DNA of 10,070 nucleotides from DASTOB01 sp035720425. Lineage in GTDB: Bacteria; Chloroflexota; Limnocylindria; Limnocylindrales; CSP1-4. Location: NCBI GenBank assembly GCA_035720425.1, contig DASTOB010000205.1, forward strand, positions 1-10,070, given 5' to 3'. The notes beneath the pieces are model-generated. The model made no database searches. It saw nothing but the letters and a program-made list of their open reading frames with translations, and was not told where the DNA came from. This document shows, in pieces, positions 7,130 through 10,070 of the stretch. Position 1 is the first letter of the stretch; each line of letters begins with the position of its first letter. The position numbers were made by a program, and so were the translations under genes.

Positions 7130-8503
7130 ATGCGCCGAACCACCATCCTCCGATCGACGATCGCGCTGCTCGCCGCCGGTGCGCTCCTCGCGGGCTGCGC
7201 CCCCGCGGCGTCGCCCGGCTGGACGTTCCCACCCACCGCCGGCGGTTCGGGCGCCCCGGCGAGCGCGCCGCCGGCCGAGCCCGGCGCAGTGCTCGGGATG
7301 ATCGAGATCGATGCGTTCGACCTGGGGTTCGAGCCGGCAGCGCTCACCGTCGACGAGCCGGGTACGTACGAGGTCCACTTCACCAACTCCGGCGCCATCC
7401 TCCACGACATCACGTTCGCCGACGGAACGAAGCTCGAGGCCGCCGGTGGAGAGTCGGCGACCGGCACCGTGACCGTCCCGGAGGAGGGGCTCCCGTTCAT
7501 CTGCTCCGTTCCCGGTCACGAGGACGCGGGGATGACCGGATCGATCTCCGTGGCGGGGCAGACGGCCGGTGGCGATTCGCACGGTGGGCCCGCGCCGGGC
7601 ACGGACGTCGAGGCGGATCCGAACGCGCCCGACTACACGCTCTTCGACGCGACCGCCCCGGCGCTCCTCGAGGGTGACGTCCACGACATCGAGCTCGTCA
7701 TCGAGGAGAAGCTCATGACGGTGGCGCCGGGCTTCGTGCAGGCGGTCTGGACGTTCGGCGGGACCGTGCCCGGCCCGGTGATCCGGGTGAAGGTCGGCGA
7801 CACGATCCGGGTCCACCTTGTCAATCCTGCCACGAGCAAGCTCCCCCACAGCGTCGACTTCCACTCGAGCCAGGTTGCCTGGAACGACGAGATGACCTCG
7901 ATCGATCCGGGTGAGGAGAAGGTCTACGAGTGGAAGGCGGACTACGCCGGCGTGTGGATGTACCACTGCGGCACGGCGCCCGCCCTCCATCACATCGCGA
8001 ACGGCATGTTCGGGATGGTCATCGTCGAGCCGGCCGAGGGTCTGCCGGAGGTCGACCACGAGTTCGCCCTCGTCCAGAGCGAGTGGTACCTGGGGCCGCA
8101 GGGTGAGCCGGTCAGCCTCGCCAAGGCGTCGGTCGGGGCGCCGGCGCCGGACTTCGTCGTCTTCAACGGCGTCGCCAACCAGTACCTCGACAACCCCCTT
8201 CCCGTCGACACCGGCGCGCGTGTGCGGGTCTTCGTCCTCGACGCCGGTCCCTCGATCGACAGCTCGTTCCACATCGTCGGAACGATCTTCGACACGGTCA
8301 TCCGCGAGGGTGTCGCGCTCGCTCGCGGCAACCCCGGCAACTGGGGATCGCAGGCGATGGACCTGTCGCCGGCCCAGGGTGGCATCGTCGAGTTCACGAC
8401 CGCGGAGGACGGGCTCTACCCGATCGTCACGCATGCCTTCAACTTCGTCGGGCGCGGGGCGCTCGGGCTCATCCAGGCAGGCGACGGCGACCCGCTGAAC
8501 TAG
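7130..8503 (+). CDS. nirK: Copper nitrite reductase (NirK) lipoprotein with fused N-terminal cupredoxin
   Basis: The enzyme reduces nitrite to nitric oxide outside the cytoplasmic membrane. The 457 residues comprise a lipoprotein signal (LLAGC, Cys23), a linker, a cupredoxin domain (about 55-142), a second linker, and a two-domain NirK core (about 168-450). The cupredoxin has type 1 copper ligands His92, Cys125, His130 and Met135; its C-x4-H-x4-M order resembles auracyanin. In the core, type 1 ligands are His240, Cys280, His288 and Met293. Type 2 ligands are His245, His279 and His435, and the catalytic pair is Asp243 and His381. All match the Alcaligenes enzyme in order (HSVDFH, YHC, HIANGM, SFHIVG, THAF). 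The loop between Cys280 and His288 is one residue shorter than in that enzyme. The fused domain probably passes electrons to the core, as suggested for N-terminally fused NirK of Hyphomicrobium. A generic two-domain multicopper oxidase is the alternative, but the Asp/His catalytic pair argues for NirK. Its only cysteines are the lipid anchor and two copper ligands. Confidence 0.93.
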   Translation: MRRTTILRSTIALLAAGALLAGCAPAASPGWTFPPTAGGSGAPASAPPAEPGAVLGMIEIDAFDLGFEPAALTVDEPGTYEVHFTNSGAILHDITFADGTKLEAAGGESATGTVTVPEEGLPFICSVPGHEDAGMTGSISVAGQTAGGDSHGGPAPGTDVEADPNAPDYTLFDATAPALLEGDVHDIELVIEEKLMTVAPGFVQAVWTFGGTVPGPVIRVKVGDTIRVHLVNPATSKLPHSVDFHSSQVAWNDEMTSIDPGEEKVYEWKADYAGVWMYHCGTAPALHHIANGMFGMVIVEPAEGLPEVDHEFALVQSEWYLGPQGEPVSLAKASVGAPAPDFVVFNGVANQYLDNPLPVDTGARVRVFVLDAGPSIDSSFHIVGTIFDTVIREGVALARGNPGNWGSQAMDLSPAQGGIVEFTTAEDGLYPIVTHAFNFVGRGALGLIQAGDGDPLN

Positions 8504-8506
8504 GAC

Positions 8507-8522
8507 CGGGGGCGCGCCCCCG
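8507..8522. terminator. First hairpin after nirK, 16-base perfect palindrome
   Basis: CGGGGGCGCGCCCCCG begins three bases after the nirK stop. It can fold with six or more GC pairs. It acts equally on both strands and has no T-run. Confidence 0.5.
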
Positions 8523-8524
8523 CA

Positions 8525-8555
8525 CGAAGCGCGCGCTGAGTGGGCGCGCGCTTCG
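8525..8555 (+). terminator. Second, stronger hairpin after nirK
   Basis: CGAAGCGCGCGC (8525-8536) and GCGCGCGCTTCG (8544-8555) form a perfect twelve-pair stem with a seven-base loop. Only the weak GGTCTAT follows, so it is not a classic T-run terminator. Placed right after nirK and before a convergent operon, transcription termination or 3' end protection is the likely role. Confidence 0.65.
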
Positions 8556-8800
8556 GGTCTATCGCGGGCTTGTGCTTCCCGGTCATGCCGGGCGCGATCG
8601 TCGCCTGCACATCAGGCGTCGCCGCGAGGCCCCAATCCCCTCGCGTATTCACTCAGTGACGGGACGATGCAGGACTGACCTCGACAAGGCACGCGGATGG
8701 ACCCGAATCGACAACGATCCGGCGTTCGGCGGATCGGTCGATCGGCCGGCCACCCGTTCGACGCCGGTCGCCGAGCCCGGCTGGCCCGGGTCGGAGCAGT
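8556..8800. other. Convergent intergenic region without genes, containing several short stem-loops
   Basis: No believable reading frame lies here. Several short perfect inverted repeats are visible. CCCGG/CCGGG is at 8578-8592. CGCCTG/CAGGCG is at 8602-8618. CGCGAGG/CCTCGCG is at 8623-8645. TCACTCAGTGA is at 8649-8659. CGATCCG/CGGATCG is at 8715-8736. In DNA this rich in G and C, some such stems are expected by chance. They may help to stop transcripts arriving from both sides. Confidence 0.5.
8776..8790 (-). terminator. Weak terminator candidate of the VKOR operon
   Basis: On the minus strand CCCGG, five bases, then CCGGG form a five-pair GC stem ten bases beyond the VKOR stop codon. It is short and has no T-run, so this is a modest candidate. 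Confidence 0.3.
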
Positions 8801-9271
8801 TCAGCCGTGAGCCGGCTCCGGGGGCGGCTGGCGCAGCCAGACGACGAACGCGATGACGAATCGAAGGATCAGCGTGAGGCCGTAGGACGTGCACCACACG
8901 CAGACCGCCCCGATAACCGCCACCTGCAGGTACAGGAAGTACACCTCGAAGATCACGCCTGCCAGCGAGAGCCCGTAGTGGGCGAGCAGCAGCACGTACA
9001 GGTCCGACTTCCACCAGGCCACCGCGAGCGTCAGCAGCACGAGCGACAACCCGACGCCGAACACGGCGACCGGGACGCCGCCGATGCGGCTGTACTCGCT
9101 CAGCGCCACCTCCTCACAGCCCTTGATCGGGCCGCAGGCGGGAACGCCGCCGCCGAGCTCGACGACCGACAGGTAGGCGGCGATGGCGAGCCCGGCCAGG
9201 TCGAGCACGGCGAGGATGACGCCGGGGTGAAGCCCGAACAGCCGTCGGGCCGGTACGCGCTGGAACATCAC
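8801..9271 (-). CDS. VKOR-family membrane oxidase for disulfide formation
   Basis: This 156-residue protein re-oxidises a DsbA-type partner and passes the electrons to quinone, taking the place of DsbB. It shows the four-helix VKOR fold, with helices at about 16-38, 66-87, 92-116 and 118-146. The loop cysteine pair is Cys46 and Cys52 (spacing C-x5-C, as in cyanobacterial VKOR). It is followed by the conserved serine (Ser58) in ALSEYSRIGGVPVAVFG, and the quinone-side motif is CVWC at 124-127. The length is typical of a stand-alone bacterial VKOR without a fused thioredoxin domain; the partner is encoded just upstream. Translation may start at the GTG (9271) or at the ATG directly after it. The gap to the upstream dsbA-like stop is ten bases, so the two form an operon. 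The protein is distantly related to human vitamin K epoxide reductase, but a vitamin K cycle is not implied. Confidence 0.92.
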   Translation of the reverse strand: MMFQRVPARRLFGLHPGVILAVLDLAGLAIAAYLSVVELGGGVPACGPIKGCEEVALSEYSRIGGVPVAVFGVGLSLVLLTLAVAWWKSDLYVLLLAHYGLSLAGVIFEVYFLYLQVAVIGAVCVWCTSYGLTLILRFVIAFVVWLRQPPPEPAHG

Positions 9272-9281
9272 GCCCTGGAGC

Positions 9282-10070
9282 CTAGCTCGCCGGAGCGAGC
9301 GTCTGGTCGGCCGGCAGGGCGGCCCGGATCAGCGCCGCCAGCTCGTCATAGCTGCGCGGCAGCCCCACCGTCGCCTGGCCGTTCACGACGAACGTCGGGG
9401 TGGAGGTGATCCCCTGCCCGAGGGCGGTTGCCGTGCGGGCGATGACCTCGTCGGCCGCCGCCCCGCTGCCGAAGCACGTGTCCCACGCCGCGCGGTGGAG
9501 CCCGACCGCCGTCGCAATCGCACTGAGCCGCTCCCGCGAAAACGCGCCGCGGTTCTCGCCGGACTGGTTCCAGAACAAGTAGTCGTGGTAGGCCCAATAC
9601 TGGCCCTGGCGCGCCGCGCACACGGCCCCGACCGCCGCGTCGAGCGACTCGTTCGGGTTGCCGGTGCCGAGGATGTCGATGGAGCGGTCGACGATCCGGA
9701 GCTGGCCGGTCGCCACGAAGTCGGTCACGAGGCGTGGCAGGTAGGTCGTCGCGAACGTGCCGCAGACCGGGCACTGGTAGTCGGACCAGACCTCGAGCAG
9801 GACGGGCGCGCCGGCCTCGCCGATCGCCTCGCCGTCGGCGAGGTCGACCGGGAGGGTGATGGCGGGACGGACAAGGGTCGTATCGGCCGGGTCCGGCGGG
9901 GGCGGGGCGGTCAGGTTGGCGGCGACGACGAGGCCGACACCGACGACGAGCGCGAGCGCGCTGAACAGGACCATCGGCGACTGCCAGGCGGGCCGGCGGG
10001 TAGTCGTGCGAGCGCGCGGCCTGGCGGCGCGCTCGGCTCGCTCGGCGAGGCGGCGCTCGCGGCGGGAGGC
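9282..10070 (-). CDS. Membrane-anchored DsbA-like thiol oxidoreductase (start beyond the right edge)
   Basis: This is an extracytoplasmic thioredoxin-fold oxidase that puts disulfides into exported proteins and is recharged by the VKOR encoded next to it. The frame is open to the window's right edge, giving 262 visible residues. It starts with an arginine/alanine-rich cytoplasmic segment (RRERRLAERAERAAR), then RRPAWQSP, a membrane helix at about 33-53, a proline-rich linker, and the DsbA-like domain. The active site is CPVC at 100-103 in WSDYQCPVC, and the cis-proline loop is ITSTPTF (Pro225). A second cysteine pair, Cys151 in AVCAARQGQYWAYHD and Cys199 in DTCF, is common in this family and may form a structural disulfide. 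The ATG at 9972-9974 is inside the helix region (MVLFSALAL). The basic, protein-like sequence before it shows that the true start is further upstream, outside the window. Confidence 0.92.
   Translation of the reverse strand, partial: ASRRERRLAERAERAARPRARTTTRRPAWQSPMVLFSALALVVGVGLVVAANLTAPPPPDPADTTLVRPAITLPVDLADGEAIGEAGAPVLLEVWSDYQCPVCGTFATTYLPRLVTDFVATGQLRIVDRSIDILGTGNPNESLDAAVGAVCAARQGQYWAYHDYLFWNQSGENRGAFSRERLSAIATAVGLHRAAWDTCFGSGAAADEVIARTATALGQGITSTPTFVVNGQATVGLPRSYDELAALIRAALPADQTLAPAS

Noticed and set aside
7082..8434. Open minus-strand frame of 450 codons opposite nirK
   Set aside because: The product is Arg/Asp/Val-rich with no recognisable domain; the plus strand carries complete copper-site motifs.
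8572..8856. Plus-strand 94-codon frame in the convergent intergenic region
   Set aside because: It has no ribosome site, a basic low-complexity product, and runs into the end of the VKOR gene on the other strand.
9972..9974. ATG as the start of the DsbA-like protein
   Set aside because: The frame continues upstream to the window edge with a basic segment and RRPAWQSP, typical of these membrane-anchored oxidoreductases, so this Met is internal.
1..10070. CRISPR array, tRNA/rRNA genes, insertion sequence, attachment site
   Set aside because: I saw no regularly spaced repeats, no cloverleaf-like segment, no transposase or integrase motif and no flanking inverted repeats; the base composition is even apart from the nirK promoter.

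Overview
The window is about 10 kb of very GC-rich DNA (roughly 70% G+C) from a bacterium. It is tightly packed, with nine protein genes, small gaps, a few stop/start overlaps and no RNA genes or mobile elements that I can see. The gene content fits a Chloroflexota lineage best: a lysine 2,3-aminomutase, an auracyanin-like cupredoxin fused to a copper nitrite reductase, lipoproteins, and a VKOR/DsbA pair with an arginine-rich N-terminus. A high-GC actinobacterium cannot be excluded. This placement is an inference from style and gene content, not from a marker gene.

Left part (1-2067). On the minus strand lie a long lysine 2,3-aminomutase (KamA/AblA), which runs off the left edge, and upstream of it a 106-residue three-helix membrane protein of unknown role. 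Each has a plausible promoter. Middle (2068-5528). On the plus strand, a 12-helix MMPL/RND-type exporter is translationally coupled through an ATGA overlap to a lipoprotein with a CrtC/AttH lipocalin-like fold. The pair looks like a lipid or isoprenoid export or processing unit. It meets a convergent gene (5525-6400, minus) for a zinc-ribbon, single-helix, exported-domain protein of unknown function. The two coding regions overlap by four bases (TTAG), so each strand uses its own stop codon.

Right part (6401-10070). On the plus strand, an Rrf2-family regulator with three cysteines suited to an Fe-S cluster precedes a nitrite reductase gene. That gene encodes a lipoprotein with an N-terminal type 1 copper cupredoxin fused to a complete two-domain NirK. 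Between them are a perfect hairpin and a strikingly AT-rich promoter block with an imperfect dyad, which suggests that the regulator controls nirK in response to NO or iron-sulfur status. nirK ends at a strong double hairpin. The convergent operon on the minus strand encodes a membrane-anchored DsbA-like thiol oxidoreductase, whose start lies beyond the right edge, and a VKOR-family quinone-linked oxidase. Together they form a standard extracytoplasmic disulfide-forming system.

Most of the window is recognisable at family level. The most interesting part is the rrf2-nirK unit with its self-contained electron-donor domain. The MMPL/CrtC-like lipoprotein pair and the unknown zinc-ribbon protein come next.
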